A DNA stretch of 64,000 nt from Batillaria attramentaria (GCA_018292915.2 JACVVK020000034.1:2452501-2516500), one strand, 5' to 3'; counted from the stretch's first letter, positions 45,767-56,286 are shown. Notes: generated by a model not told the origin, from the letters alone. Numbers and translations: made by a program.

Positions 45767-47194
45767 CGGCCTTGCAATGAGTGCCGGTGCCAACACGTGC
45801 TTGTGTTGTTGTTTTTCAGTCATGACATGTGGGTCATGACCTTTTCCGCTCATGCGCAACCAGATCGACACGCCGCGCAGCACCAGAAACGAAACCTTGA
45901 CTGTGGTTTGTGTGTTCCCGGCTTCTCTGACCTGCGAACTTTCATCTCTTCGCGAGATGTGCCAGCATTGGAGTATGCCTGGTCTCAGTGTATAGTGTGT
46001 AGCGCGGTGTGTATGGACATGCCGGGACAGTGCTGACTTATTCGTTCCTTGTTTTCATTGGTCGGTCAGCTTCTGACGTCATGTGTACATGTATGTGTAC
46101 TACCAAGCCACGATGGTTGTTGACAGGTATGTTGCTCAAGCTTGTATTGATTCTAGGGCCATTCCATGGCCATCCATCCGTGGATGGGGATGACTGGCTT
46201 ATGAGTTGCCTGTTCCACACGTTTTTCAAACTTCCTTTTGTGTTTTTGCTTCCCTAAGGTTTTACTTGTTTTTCTCCCTTCGTTTCCATGAACTCATTTT
46301 TCATGGTATGCATTTTGCTGGCGGTTTTGAATGGCATAGTGCTTTTATTAGTTCTCCTTCCCTAGTTTATCTTTAATTATTACGAACACGGTCCTTCATA
46401 GCTGGCCGAATGTGCTTTTTCTCTTCTATTTTTGAGAAAATGCAAATGAGAGGCGATTGCTACTTGTCGGCTGCTTCGATTGTTTACCTTTGCAGCATGA
46501 CCTTATAGTGCGCCTGCATACAAACGTATGCTTGCTTCTGATAGGGTGCGTCCACTCTGAAGTGGATATGCGCTGTTATGCTGTGGGGTCAGCCTAATGA
46601 CTGACCTTTCATTTACGGTGCAATGACATGCACACTTAGGATGGCTTGGTGTATCTGCCAGCATGCACACACTATGGAGACTACAAAAGTAACTACCGTA
46701 GTGAAATCTTTTGTTTTGTGACTCAGGCCATTAAGTCACTACTGCCACTTTCTAAGTGTATATGTTGGCTTTTTCCTTTTCTGTTTTGCTTTTTCCCTCT
46801 TGCTGTTTCTTGGGTTTTCTTTGTTAAAACTAGGATATTGATTTATTCCTCCATGGAAGAGAGCGATGTGTTCACATGTAAGGTATTTTCGCTTGTTCTG
46901 TGTCATTGTTTGTGTTCGTGTTCTCGTTTGTTTCATGTCTGTCCTGTTTGTGCTTTGCTGGTTGGATAACTCACCTGATGCTTCTGCTTCCCGGTCTGTA
47001 AACTACTTGGTTCATACCTACTATTGTACCTATTTTATTTGGTATGTGTTGCAGCTGTCAACACCATTTGGTGTTAATGTGGTTAACTTTGCTAACTTGA
47101 CTGGTAGTTTGTTCAGTATGATTTCTTTCCTTATGTATGCACCAGGTGTACTGAGGACTGTGTCACCGAGTACTCATGATTATAGTTATGTGAA
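45767..47194 (+). other. Long LINE inter-ORF spacer
   Basis: 1,428 bp between ORF1 and ORF2, T-rich in its second half, with a possible 111-codon frame (46866-47201) of hydrophobic, Cys/Val/Phe-rich composition. That frame's TGA (47199-47201) comes right after the ORF2 ATG (ATGGTGA), so the two overlap by seven bases. The short frame may be chance in T-rich DNA. The spacer is much longer than in mammalian L1. Confidence 0.7.
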
Positions 47195-50100
47195 ATGGTG
47201 AATGCTAGTACCATAAAAGTATGCTCATTTAATACCAATGGCCTTGGACAGTATAAAAAGAGAAAAGATGTGTTTGACTTTCTCCGACAACAAAATGCCT
47301 GCATTTATTTCTTACAGGAAACACATTTGAAAACAGAATCAGAAAATATTGTAAGATCTATGTGGGGTTATGACTGCTTCCTTAGTGGTAATAATACTAA
47401 TAGTAAAGGAGTTGCTATAATGCTTAATAATAATTTCCACTATGAGCTACACAAAGTTATCAGAAGTGATGATGGTAGTTATATTGTGCTGGATATTGAT
47501 GTCGCTGGAAAACGCATGACACTTATAAATATATATGGCCCGAGTAACATGGACTCACCAATCTTTTTCGATACCATTTGTGAACACCTGGACCAACTTG
47601 ATAATCAGTACACTATTATTGGAGGAGATTGGAATCTTGTTTTGGACATGAACAAAGATACTTTCAGATACAGGAATATTAACCGACCTCAATCTAGGAA
47701 AAAAGTGCATGATATGATGAGCACATATGATCTAGTTGATATATGGCGGGAACTTCACCCAGGTAAAAGACAGTACACATGGAGACGTTTCAATTCCACT
47801 CAGCAGGGCAGACTGGATTATTTCCTGGTATCAGAGTGTCTTTTGATGGATGTATCATCTACAAAAATTGAACCTGGTTATCGTTCAGATCACTCGTTGG
47901 TGTCCATTGACTTTTTATCACAATGTAAACAGAAAGCAAGGTCTTTTTGGAAGTTCAACAATTCACTGCTTAAGGATAAAGACTACGTTGATATTGTTAA
48001 AAGGGTCATTTTAGAACTAAAAAAGCAGTATGGCATTGTTGTGTACAATATGGATAATATTTCAGATATTTGTAATAGCGATATTCAGTTCACCATAACT
48101 GACCAGTTGTTCTTTGAGACGTTACTGCTGGAAATACGGGGTCGGACCATCTCCTACGCAAGTTACAAAAAGAAAGAAGAAAAGAAAAAAGAGGAAAGAC
48201 TACAGAACATAATTAATGACTTAGAATCAAATATAAATGAAAACAATGTAAATGTTCTTGAGAGTAATAAAGCTGAACTTATAGAGCTGCGTAAGAAAAA
48301 AACAGAGGGAATGATTGTCCGATCCCGTGCAAAATGGATCCAAGATGGTGAAAAAGCTACCAGGTATTTTTGCAGCCTGGAGACTCGGAACTATGTGCAG
48401 AAATCCATGAACTGTATTGAAAAAGAAAACGGTGATGTGATCCATGATCAGAACTCTATTGTTAATGAGACTCAGTCCTTTTATCAGCACCTGTATGCCT
48501 CTAGAGAGGCAGACATTGTTGATGTTGACCTTTCGGCCACTGTTGTTGCTCCTAAATTGTCTGAAGAATCAAGTGCTTCCATAGAAGGCCCTATTTCCAT
48601 ACATGAAGCTCTTAGTGCACTCAAACATATGGCCAATAACAAGAGCCCAGGCTCAGACGGTTTTACAACCGAATTCTTCAAATTTTTTTGGATGGACATT
48701 GGTATTTTCCTGGTCAGATCCATCAACTGTGGATTTGTTCAAGGTCAAATGTCAATTACACAACGTCAAGGTGTTATAACGTGCATCCCGAAGGAGGGGA
48801 AAAGTAAGAAGTTTTTGAAAAATTGGCGTCCTATCACTCTGTTAAATACAACATACAAGATTGCCTCTGCCTGCATCTCCAACCGCTTAAAGACTGTACT
48901 TCCAAGCATAATCCATGAGGACCAAAAAGGCTTCCTAAAAGGTAGATATATAGGTGAAAATGTAAGACTTTTATATGATGTTCTGGTTTATACTGAAATG
49001 CATCAGATGCCTGGCCTTTTACTTTTAATTGATTTCGAAAAAGCTTTCGACAGTGTAGCCTGGTCATTTCTTAAAAAATGTCTCGACTTTTTCAATTTTG
49101 GCCCAGATATGAAACGATGGATCTATACTTTCTATAATAACATAAAATCTTGCGTTGCAGTAAATGGCTCTTACTCTAGCTGGTTCGATATAGGAAGGGG
49201 CTGCAGGCAGGGCGATCCCAGCTCGCCATATTTATACCTGATCTGTGCGGAAGTGCTCTCTTCAATGATTCGCCAGAACAAAGACATAAAAGGTATCAAG
49301 ATACAAAATGTAAATATTCTCCTCTCCCAATTTGCAGATGACACATCTCTATTTTTAGATGGCAGCAAAAAATCGTTCAAGGAAAGTATTCAAACCCTAC
49401 AGTTCTTCTCCTCTATCTCTGGCCTCAAAATTAACATGGATAAAACCCAGGTTGTATGGTTAGGATCAATGAAAAATTGTCATGTTAGATATATGCCTGA
49501 ATTCAACTTTGTTTGGGACCCTGGAATTTTTACAGTGCTGGGTATTAAATTTTCAACCAATATTGACACTATTGTTGATATGAATTATGATCACAAGCTT
49601 AAAAGTATTGAATGCCTTCTGTCAAAATGGTCAAAGCGAAGTCTCACACCACTGGGCAAAATTACAGTCATAAAAACACTTGCCATATCAAAGATTGTCC
49701 ATCTGTTCATTAATATTCCCGACCCGAACGCGCATTTTCTTAACAAGCTTAATAAGATGTTTTTCTCCTTCTTATGGGAAGGAAAAAGAAGTAAAATAAA
49801 TAAGGCAACTGTGTGCTGTGGTTATGAGCTAGGTGGTCTGAGAATGCTTGATGTGAACTCCTTTTTGACCTCAATGAAGGTCAGCTGGATCAAACGTGTG
49901 TTTCTGGGTGACTCTATGGTTAAAAATATTTTACTGGCCTCTTACCCAGCTTACGAAAACATACAGAAGTATGGCTCGGAATTTTTAAATATTGTAATGC
50001 AGCAATGTAAAAATAAGTTTTGGGCGGATGTTGCCAGGCACCTTAAAAATGTAGCTAACAGCTGTGTGCCCAAGCACTATGGTGATTTTTTGTCAGAATG

Positions 50101-50986
50101 TATACACTATAATAAGCATATAGTGAGGGATAGAAAAACTGTACATGTACCTGAATGGATGGATAATGGCATTTTGTATATCAGTGACCTGGTAGGTGCT
50201 GATGGTCAGTTTCTTAACTATGTGAAGTTTAAAGAGAAATATCCTAATGTTTCTACCAATTTTATATTGTACTCCGGTATTATTAATGCCATTAAGGGCT
50301 ATCTACAGTGGACTGGTATCATCCGAACTTCAACTTATGTCGGCTCTGGCAATAGGCTATGGTTATTGGTTGCGCAAGGTGGACAAAAAAAGGTGTATAC
50401 GGTACTTGTACAATCAAGGTCCCAACCAGCTTGTATTACCAAATGGAATCAACTCTTTGTGGACTTGCCTGACTGGAAATCCATTTTTCGTAAACCTTTT
50501 TACACAACTCCCGATTCCCAACTCAGATGGTTCCAAATAAGATTAGTTCACCGCTTACTGCCTACTAAAAGATTTCTAAATTTGCGAAAGCTGGCGGACT
50601 CAGCAGAATGTACTTTTTGCCAGCATGAAGAGGAAACCATTACGCACCTGTTCTGGGATTGTCGTTATGTACAAAGCTTTTGGGCAAAGTTCACTAACTG
50701 GCTTAAAGATAACTGTCCTAACTGTTCAACATTGACATTATCCAAGACTCTAGTTATTTTCGGTATTGCTAAAAATTTCAATACCGACTCAGCTGTTGAT
50801 TTGTTAATATTAGTAGCAAAATTCTGTATCTACAAGTGTAGACTAAAAGAGTCCCGGCCGGACTTTACAGCCTTTACAAATTTAGTTAGACATTGGTTTA
50901 CAATAGAAAGATACAGATATGGTGTTGCTGGGCAATACACAAAGTTTTGCAGAATTTGGCTTCCATATGAGGCATTACTCCGGTGA
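47195..50986 (+). CDS. LINE ORF2p: endonuclease, reverse transcriptase, zinc knuckle
   Basis: Intact 1,263-residue protein starting at ATG 47195, the last ATG before CSFNTNGL. Residues 8-240 are an APE-type endonuclease: Asn at 13-15 (FNTNG), FLQETHL 39-45 with catalytic Glu42, GGDWN 143-147 and the terminal SDH at 231-233. The reverse transcriptase spans about 450-800: NKSPGSDG 482-489, the LKNWRPITLLNTTYKIAS block, DFEKAFDS from 613 (first catalytic Asp), GCRQGDPSSP from 669, FADD 713-716 (catalytic Asp pair) and SGLKINMDKTQ. The C-terminus has a C1139-C1142-H1151-C1156 knuckle (CTFCQHEEETITHLFWDC). All key residues that I can check are present. The function is target-primed reverse transcription of LINE RNA in the nucleus, and it may also mobilise SINEs. 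The NKSPGSDGFTTEFFKFFW signature fits the L1/Tx1 group. Confidence 0.96.
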   Translation: MVNASTIKVCSFNTNGLGQYKKRKDVFDFLRQQNACIYFLQETHLKTESENIVRSMWGYDCFLSGNNTNSKGVAIMLNNNFHYELHKVIRSDDGSYIVLDIDVAGKRMTLINIYGPSNMDSPIFFDTICEHLDQLDNQYTIIGGDWNLVLDMNKDTFRYRNINRPQSRKKVHDMMSTYDLVDIWRELHPGKRQYTWRRFNSTQQGRLDYFLVSECLLMDVSSTKIEPGYRSDHSLVSIDFLSQCKQKARSFWKFNNSLLKDKDYVDIVKRVILELKKQYGIVVYNMDNISDICNSDIQFTITDQLFFETLLLEIRGRTISYASYKKKEEKKKEERLQNIINDLESNINENNVNVLESNKAELIELRKKKTEGMIVRSRAKWIQDGEKATRYFCSLETRNYVQKSMNCIEKENGDVIHDQNSIVNETQSFYQHLYASREADIVDVDLSATVVAPKLSEESSASIEGPISIHEALSALKHMANNKSPGSDGFTTEFFKFFWMDIGIFLVRSINCGFVQGQMSITQRQGVITCIPKEGKSKKFLKNWRPITLLNTTYKIASACISNRLKTVLPSIIHEDQKGFLKGRYIGENVRLLYDVLVYTEMHQMPGLLLLIDFEKAFDSVAWSFLKKCLDFFNFGPDMKRWIYTFYNNIKSCVAVNGSYSSWFDIGRGCRQGDPSSPYLYLICAEVLSSMIRQNKDIKGIKIQNVNILLSQFADDTSLFLDGSKKSFKESIQTLQFFSSISGLKINMDKTQVVWLGSMKNCHVRYMPEFNFVWDPGIFTVLGIKFSTNIDTIVDMNYDHKLKSIECLLSKWSKRSLTPLGKITVIKTLAISKIVHLFINIPDPNAHFLNKLNKMFFSFLWEGKRSKINKATVCCGYELGGLRMLDVNSFLTSMKVSWIKRVFLGDSMVKNILLASYPAYENIQKYGSEFLNIVMQQCKNKFWADVARHLKNVANSCVPKHYGDFLSECIHYNKHIVRDRKTVHVPEWMDNGILYISDLVGADGQFLNYVKFKEKYPNVSTNFILYSGIINAIKGYLQWTGIIRTSTYVGSGNRLWLLVAQGGQKKVYTVLVQSRSQPACITKWNQLFVDLPDWKSIFRKPFYTTPDSQLRWFQIRLVHRLLPTKRFLNLRKLADSAECTFCQHEEETITHLFWDCRYVQSFWAKFTNWLKDNCPNCSTLTLSKTLVIFGIAKNFNTDSAVDLLILVAKFCIYKCRLKESRPDFTAFTNLVRHWFTIERYRYGVAGQYTKFCRIWLPYEALLR

Positions 50987-51047
50987 AAATTCATCCGGTT
51001 AGTGCCTAGTGCTTTAAGGCACCTTTTTTTTTTTTTTTTTTTGGTCT

Positions 51048-51087
<40 letters not shown>

Positions 51088-51280
51088 CTTTTGTTTTGGT
51101 AAGCTAGCAAAGCTATGTGTATGTGTAAGGTAATGAACAAGTATTATACAGATATGTTTATATATGTGTGTGTGTATACCAAGCCAGCTGTCTTTTTTGT
51201 GTTTTTTTTTTTTTTTTTTTTTTCGTTATATCTACATGTAAAATGTCAAAAAAAGAATAAAAAAAAAAAAAAAAAAAAAA
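50987..51280 (+). other. LINE 3' UTR with T tracts and poly(A) tail
   Basis: T runs at 51024-51042, 51051-51079 and 51201-51223, then AAAAAAGAATAAAAA-type signal and tail. T-homopolymer blocks within a LINE 3' UTR are unusual. They would be U-rich in the element RNA and could pair with the A tail. Confidence 0.85.
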
Positions 51281-51354
51281 TATTTGGCCTCAGCCGGGAT
51301 ACGAACTCACGACCCGAGCATTAGAAGTCTATCATTCGGCCACCCCGGCTCTCG
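51278..51354 (-). mobile_element. SINE S1, head-side half (split by the L1-like LINE)
   Basis: Plus strand: TATTTGGCCTCAGCCGGGAT, ACGAACTCACGACCCGAGCA, CATTCGGCCACCCCGGCTC. Joined to 44704-44801 through the shared AAATATTTGG it gives one S1 copy. A short deletion removes part of the A-box region. Confidence 0.92.
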
Positions 51355-51994
51355 ACATTATAGACTGAAGACTAGAACATTGTAGTATGATAAAAATAAT
51401 AATATTTTATAATAATGCGCAATGAAACGAGGTCAGGGGTTTGGGGATAGGGGTAGGGTTGGGATGTTCGTTTGTCATATCATTTTATTTGCTTTTGCGA
51501 AAGTAGCGGCCTCGTTTTGACTGGACGTTGCGCACGCGCATGCTTAGACATGGCGTATACACCTCGTTTCGCAGCATAGGAAAGGTAAAAATAAAAAGAA
51601 AGAAAAAAAGTGTGCACATTTTTATGTAGGAGAGGGTAAGTAGCATGGGACACTCTCCGGCCGTTGACGCCCAACTGAGACGGCCCCAAAATTCGCGACT
51701 CACCAAGTTAGATGACGGGGTGACGAGTGGGTGGACATCTCATGGAGACAGATGACGGAGGTCTTGCCTATGTCTTCTGGTACGCGACGTTTGATTGGCT
51801 GTTCCTTTTTTTTTAACGACACTTGTTTAGATCTGCACCTGTGCTGCCCCTCTGAAGATTCTGCAGGGAGGTTAAGCTTGGATGCTAAAAATGATTAGAT
51901 GGGCGTATGTGTATGTCTATAAGTTTAAAGAAACACTTATCCCACATAATTGATAAAGCTGATCACATATAGCAGTGTTCTGCGACTTGCCTCA
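51355..51994. other. No gene seen
   Basis: No supportable gene or repeat match in this window. Confidence 0.45.
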
Positions 51995-52103
51995 TGTATG
52001 GATGTATGTATGTATGTATGTATGTATGTATGTATGTATGTATGTATGTATGTATGTATGTATGTATGTATGTATGTATGTATGTATGTATGTATGTATG
52101 TAT
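51995..52103. repeat. (ATGT)n microsatellite, about 27 repeats
   Basis: Uninterrupted TATG/ATGT tetranucleotide run. The Tyr-Ile-His-Thr frames across it are artefacts. Confidence 0.98.
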
Positions 52104-52314
52104 TTGGTTGCTGTTGTTTAGTACTTCGCCTCCACATCGTTTCATTGGTTTTGGCTGAAATTCGGTAGATGTCTTTGTTCAGCGACACACCACAAATGAA
52201 TGACGATGAGGACAATGATGGTGATGATGGCGAGGAGGTGGAGGAGGATAAAACCTTGAACACTTTGACGGAGAAATGCATTAAGAATAATATAAAGCCT
52301 CTAGATCTAGTTTT

Positions 52315-52530
52315 CGGGAGCCGGGATAGTCGAGCGGCAGAGCGTTGGACTGCCAATGTTCGGGTCCTGAGTTCGAATCCCGGCTGGGGCCAAATATTTG
52401 TGCTTGCTTTTTTTTTTCTTTTTTTTTTTCTTTCTTGTTGTCTCGTCTTTGACATCACCCTGATGTAACTGCAAAAGACGTTTAACCCTCAAACATCCAC
52501 CCGTCCATCCACCCACCTACCCACTCACCC
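52315..52530 (+). mobile_element. SINE S1, full length with T-tract insertion
   Basis: GGGAGCCGGGATAGTCGAGC, GGCAGAGCGTTGGACTGCC, GAGTTCGAATCCCGGC, then a body expanded by two T tracts (52410-52430), GTCTTTGACATCACCC and a long CCACCCAC tail. TCTAGTTTT flanks it at 52306-52314 and 52535-52543. Confidence 0.9.
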
Positions 52531-52543
52531 TGGTTCTAGTTTT

Positions 52544-53157
52544 AAGCTTTTTTTTTTCTTTTTTCTTTTTTTTTTTGTCGTGCATGCATTACCTGTCTTC
52601 AACACCTAGGCGCAATCGTACCTTGAATAATGACACACCTTCCTAATGGCCCAGTCAGTAGTATACGCCAGTGCACAGGGAAAGCTAAATTGCTTCTTCA
52701 GCGTCATTTATTTCGTCAGAGCGAAAACACGTCATTGAGAAGCACCTACTCCCAGCTGACAAGCCATCTCCGGGAGCTGGACACTCCGCCTGATACCCGC
52801 TGATGTGGGAGGAGTCAGGTTACCGGATACTGCTGTATGATTATCGCTGCATCGCCATCACGACATTTCACCGTTTCCCTGAGTGGCCGCTATGTTGACA
52901 ACTTGATCCACTTCACTTTAAATTAAAATCAAAACAGAAAGATTACACGAGATTTATCATGTCAGGGTGAGGAGGAAGAGGGGGACCGGGGCTGATAATG
53001 GATTTTGATTCTGTACTCAGTAAGTTAGTGTACCGACCGAAGGAAAGCAAAATCGTGCCTGTAGGCAACATGGTTGTGTTTTAACAAGAGTTTGAAATGC
53101 GTATTGCCGATTTAGGAGGAGGCGGAGCAGATGATTGAGTTTTATTCCGTACTTAGT
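52544..53157. other. No gene seen
   Basis: Nothing supportable. 53010-53165 and 53515-53545 share GTACTCAGTA/GTACCCAGTAAGT and GTGTACC.AC segments, possibly a weak repeat around the SINE. Confidence 0.45.
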
Positions 53158-53170
53158 ACGTCTGTGTACG

Positions 53171-53348
53171 GGTGGGAGGGTGGGGTTTGTGTTTAGGAGT
53201 TTAACGTCCTTTTCCACCACATGCCGGTGATCTCAAAGACGGGGCAACGATGAAAAGCCAGCACAAATATTTGGCCCCAGCCGGGATACGAACTCACGAC
53301 CCAAGAATTAGAAGTCCAACGCTCTACGATTCGGCCACCCCGGCTCCC
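53171..53348 (-). mobile_element. SINE S1, full length
   Basis: Reverse-oriented: GGAGTTTAACGTCCTTTTCC, GATCTCAAAGACGGGGCAAC, GCCAGCACAAATATTTGGCC, GATACGAACTCACGACCC, GGCCACCCCGGCTCCCC. Imperfect 13-bp flanks ACGTCTGTGTACG (53158-53170) and ACGTATGTGGACG (53349-53361) look like an aged target-site duplication. Confidence 0.9.
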
Positions 53349-53361
53349 CACGTATGTGGAC

Positions 53362-54299
53362 GAGCAGGGGAAACCGCAAGTATCTTAGGCTGTGGGCAAC
53401 AAGGTCAGGTTTGTTGTTTTTTGTTGTTGTTGTTGTTTTTAAACGAGTGCTTGAAATGTGTTGAAGATAGTCCTCTCCTGCCGATTTGAAGGACACATTG
53501 CGATGGGTTTTTTTTATTTTTTATTCTGTACCCAGTAAGTATGTGTACCAACGGGGATACGAAACTATCACACTGGCAATAGACCTAGCTCATGTTTATA
53601 TGTTTTAACAACAGTTTTCACGAGAGACGAGTATTTTCCATTGGCTATCCTCTCTTGATAAAACTTGTTAACAGTTTGAAGACGACACCGGGGGAGATTA
53701 CTAAGAGACGGGATGGAGATCCAATGGGCTTTTCCGAGCGCAAAGATACCGCCTTCTTGTTTGTTAAAACTCAAACTACAGTATGTTAAAAAAAAAAAAG
53801 AAAAAAGAACGGAGCAATCATGTGGTGTCGCGACTGCATGGCGTGGCGGACAAAAACCACGTGATAATTTATCTTGAATTGAACTGAAACCGTCAAAATC
53901 GTCTTTGACCGACTACCGCATGTCTCGCCAGCCGCCTGTCCCTTCCAGTTACCGCCAGACTGTCCCTTAAAGCCAGACTAGTCCCAGTCTCCTGTGCAGC
54001 TCAGCACGTGCTCACAGCACCGGAAATCGATCGGAAAACATCCTGACGCCCTTGCGCAGTCGTCGCGAACAACTGGCGTCAGGGGAAGTAAGCGCCGATG
54101 CAGGGGAGAGAATCCGTGGCACCACGCTGATGCTGGGAACGGCTAGACCTTCTCAGCCTTCAGAACAGATCTCCGTGTCAAGTTTTAATGGAAAGGTCTT
54201 TTAAATGACCTCCACATGGCTCCAGACAGGCCAACAGCGGAGATTACAAGATATACATAACATAATTAATGGACGCTGTGCCATATTTAGCTCCGAAGA
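53362..54299. other. No gene seen
   Basis: A GTT run at 53418-53440 and an A-rich stretch at 53787-53805. No convincing exon. Confidence 0.45.
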
Positions 54300-54431
54300 T
54301 GTGTCCGATGGCTCAGTGGTAAAAGCTTTGACTCGTGATCGTGTGCTGGCTTTTTTCATCGTTGCCCCGTCTTTGGTATCACCCGTATGTGGTGGAAAAG
54401 GACGTTAAACCCCCAAACACCCATCCACCCT
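54300..54431 (+). mobile_element. SINE S1 body with an atypical tRNA-like head
   Basis: The body and tail are typical S1 (TGTGCTGGCTTTTTTCATCG, GTTGCCCCGTCTTTGGTATC, GGACGTTAAACCCCC). The start TGTCCGATGGCTCAGTGGTA has a textbook A-box (TGGCTCAGTGG) unlike other S1 copies, and the B-box region is deleted. It could be a chimeric SINE or an insertion next to an older tRNA-like sequence. Confidence 0.6.
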
Positions 54432-54548
54432 TCCTTCCTCTGAAATCATCCGGTGGAAAGAGAGCGCCAAATATCCAGATTCTTTATTTCTCATCCAGCT
54501 CAACAGTATTTAACTTTTTTTTTTTTTTTTTTTTTTAGAAAAGCATTA

Positions 54549-55030
54549 GTCAGGGCTGCTCTGCATGAGACAGACACTGAGCGCTATACAGTAGATCAAG
54601 CTTTTCTTTCTTGTCCATCTATAGCATTCTTATGTTTCCAAGAACACACACAGATGAAAAAAATCTTGGTTTCGCTGTCGCTGATTGGGCACTCCTCTGC
54701 TATACCGTAGGTCAGCTGACATACTTTTCTTTCTTGTCTCTTTGTTGTATTCTTATTGTCACACAAACAAACAAATAAATCTTAGCTTCGCTGTCGCTGT
54801 TTGAGAGCTGCTCTGCTATACCGTATATCGGTTGATACACTTTTCTTTCTTGTCCTTCTACTGATTTCTTATGTGCCCACAAACAAGCAAAAATCTTGTT
54901 TTCGTTGTCTCTCTTTCAGTGCTGCTCTGTATCACACTAAATCAGGTAACACACTTTCTTTTTCTTGTCGATCTGTTGTGTTCTTATGTTCCAACAAACA
55001 AACAGAAATCTTTGGCCTCGCTGACCCTGT
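54549..55030 (+). repeat. Tandem array, ~118-bp units, four copies (a fifth after R470)
   Basis: Units start at 54549, 54683, 54800 and 54913. Each has GCTGCTCTGCTATACCGTA-like sequence, a GTTGA.ACACTTTTCTTTCT core, TTCTTATGT.CC.ACAAACAA and AAATCTTGGTTTCGCTGTCG. A fifth, partial unit (GTGCTTCTCCGGTACACCGT...) lies at 55501-55625, beyond R470 copy C. Confidence 0.85.
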
Positions 55031-55500
55031 ACAGACCGAAGGACACAAATACACAGGGCCTCAAAATGCCTATATATTCCCTATTAACCTCAGGCATCAT
55101 AGTCACCCCTAAAAATGCTTCAGTGTAGAAACAATTACTGCCATGAACAGACCATTCAAAGGCACGCACCTGATAGGAGTTTAAGAAAATGTGAATGTCT
55201 CCTTTCCGCTCAGGCCTCACAGGAGTAATGCACACTGTCTACTTTCTCTTCAGGCCAGAGAGCCAGTTCACTGTAATCCTCTTGCCTCACTTGTGTCCGA
55301 CCTCCGTGCAAAAAATTCCAGCTTCGCTGGCAGCTTCCCTCTTTTTGCCACTGCCTGACCTACATAACACAAAAATCACGAAAATCACGCTTTTTCATGA
55401 CAACAGAAATCACTACAGACTAGCACACTCGCCAAACGGGGTACATGAAAACAATAAACACCAAACATGACCCCACGTGCAATTTGTGTCCTTACGCTTG
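55031..55500 (+). mobile_element. R470 element, copy C, inserted in the tandem array
   Basis: 470-bp copy with all landmarks. The left end GACCGAAGGACACAAATAC and the reverse complement of the right end AGCGTAAGGACACAAATTG share AAGGACACAAAT. This is the clearest case for terminal inverted repeats in the family. The insertion splits one unit of the ~118-bp tandem array between GCTGACCCTGT and GAGTGCTTCTC. Confidence 0.78.
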
Positions 55501-55625
55501 TGTGAGTGCTTCTCCGGTACACCGTAAATCAGTTGACACACTCTTCGTTCTTGACCCTTTCCCCCCCACCCCCTTTTTTTTCAAACAAAATAACTTACTT
55601 TTTCTGTCACTGTTTATTGTGACAT
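55501..55625 (+). repeat. Fifth unit of the ~118-bp tandem array
   Basis: GTGCTTCTCCGGTACACCGT, AAATCAGTTGACACACTCTT and CAAACAAAATAACTTACTTT match units 1-4 with a C/T-tract expansion at 55559-55580. Confidence 0.75.
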
Positions 55626-56245
55626 CGCATCGATCGTCCAGAAACAAGACGAAATCGCTCTAATTACCGCTCTGCATGTTCGTATACACCGTGTTTCCCT
55701 ACCTTTTTCCGCCGACTCTGACGCAATTACTTGCATGAGAAAGCGCGCATGGGTGCGTGCGAAATGGCAATCAGTTGTGGGTTCGGTGACAATATGTTGT
55801 TGCAAGAGTCACCGTAAATCTTCTCTTTCTGGACCAGATCCTCATTACCTACAAAGAATCGCGCACAAGTAAGGTAGGCGTTTTTTCGATCCAATTGCCG
55901 CTAGAACTGATGAGAACGTGCTCTTTTGGAGTGCTGTGGGAAGCTCTGATCTGTGGACAAATAATTGCCTGATGAGCGCTTGCGGTCAGGGACGCTGTGT
56001 TTTCTTTGTTGAGCTGCATCTGGGTTTTGCTGGCGGCATGATTGGAAATTTTACCTGCGTCCTTGGTTCTTTGAAACAGGAAGTCATCACGCTGTCCATT
56101 ATGGAAGTTTTATAATGGACGTCGATAGAATAGAGTCAGACAAAACTGTTTGTCCATTAGACACGTTTCAGTGGGTGTCAAGAGAGGCTGGCGAAACTGG
56201 AACCAGATCCTGACCTTTAGTGAACACGTAAACATCAACAACATC
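55626..56245. other. No gene seen
   Basis: No supportable gene or repeat. Confidence 0.45.
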
Positions 56246-56253
56246 TCTCTCTC

Positions 56254-56286
<33 letters not shown>

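Larger units (their letters stand above)
44802..51280 (+). mobile_element. L1/Tx1-like LINE, 6.5 kb, 5' truncated, both ORFs open
   Basis: Order: ORF1 (coiled coil plus RNA-binding domain), a 1.4-kb spacer, ORF2 (endonuclease plus reverse transcriptase plus C-terminal zinc knuckle), a 3' UTR with long T tracts, and a ~23-bp A tail (51258-51280). It is inserted into an S1 SINE with the TSD AAATATTTGG (44792-44801 and 51278-51287; the first A's of the right copy merge with the tail). A duplication that begins with A's fits cleavage at TTT/A by an L1-type endonuclease. The 5' UTR and the start of ORF1 are missing. Confidence 0.92.

Noticed and set aside
46866..47201. 111-codon frame before ORF2 as a definite LINE gene
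   Set aside because: Hydrophobic, T-rich composition is compatible with chance. It is kept only as a question in the findings.
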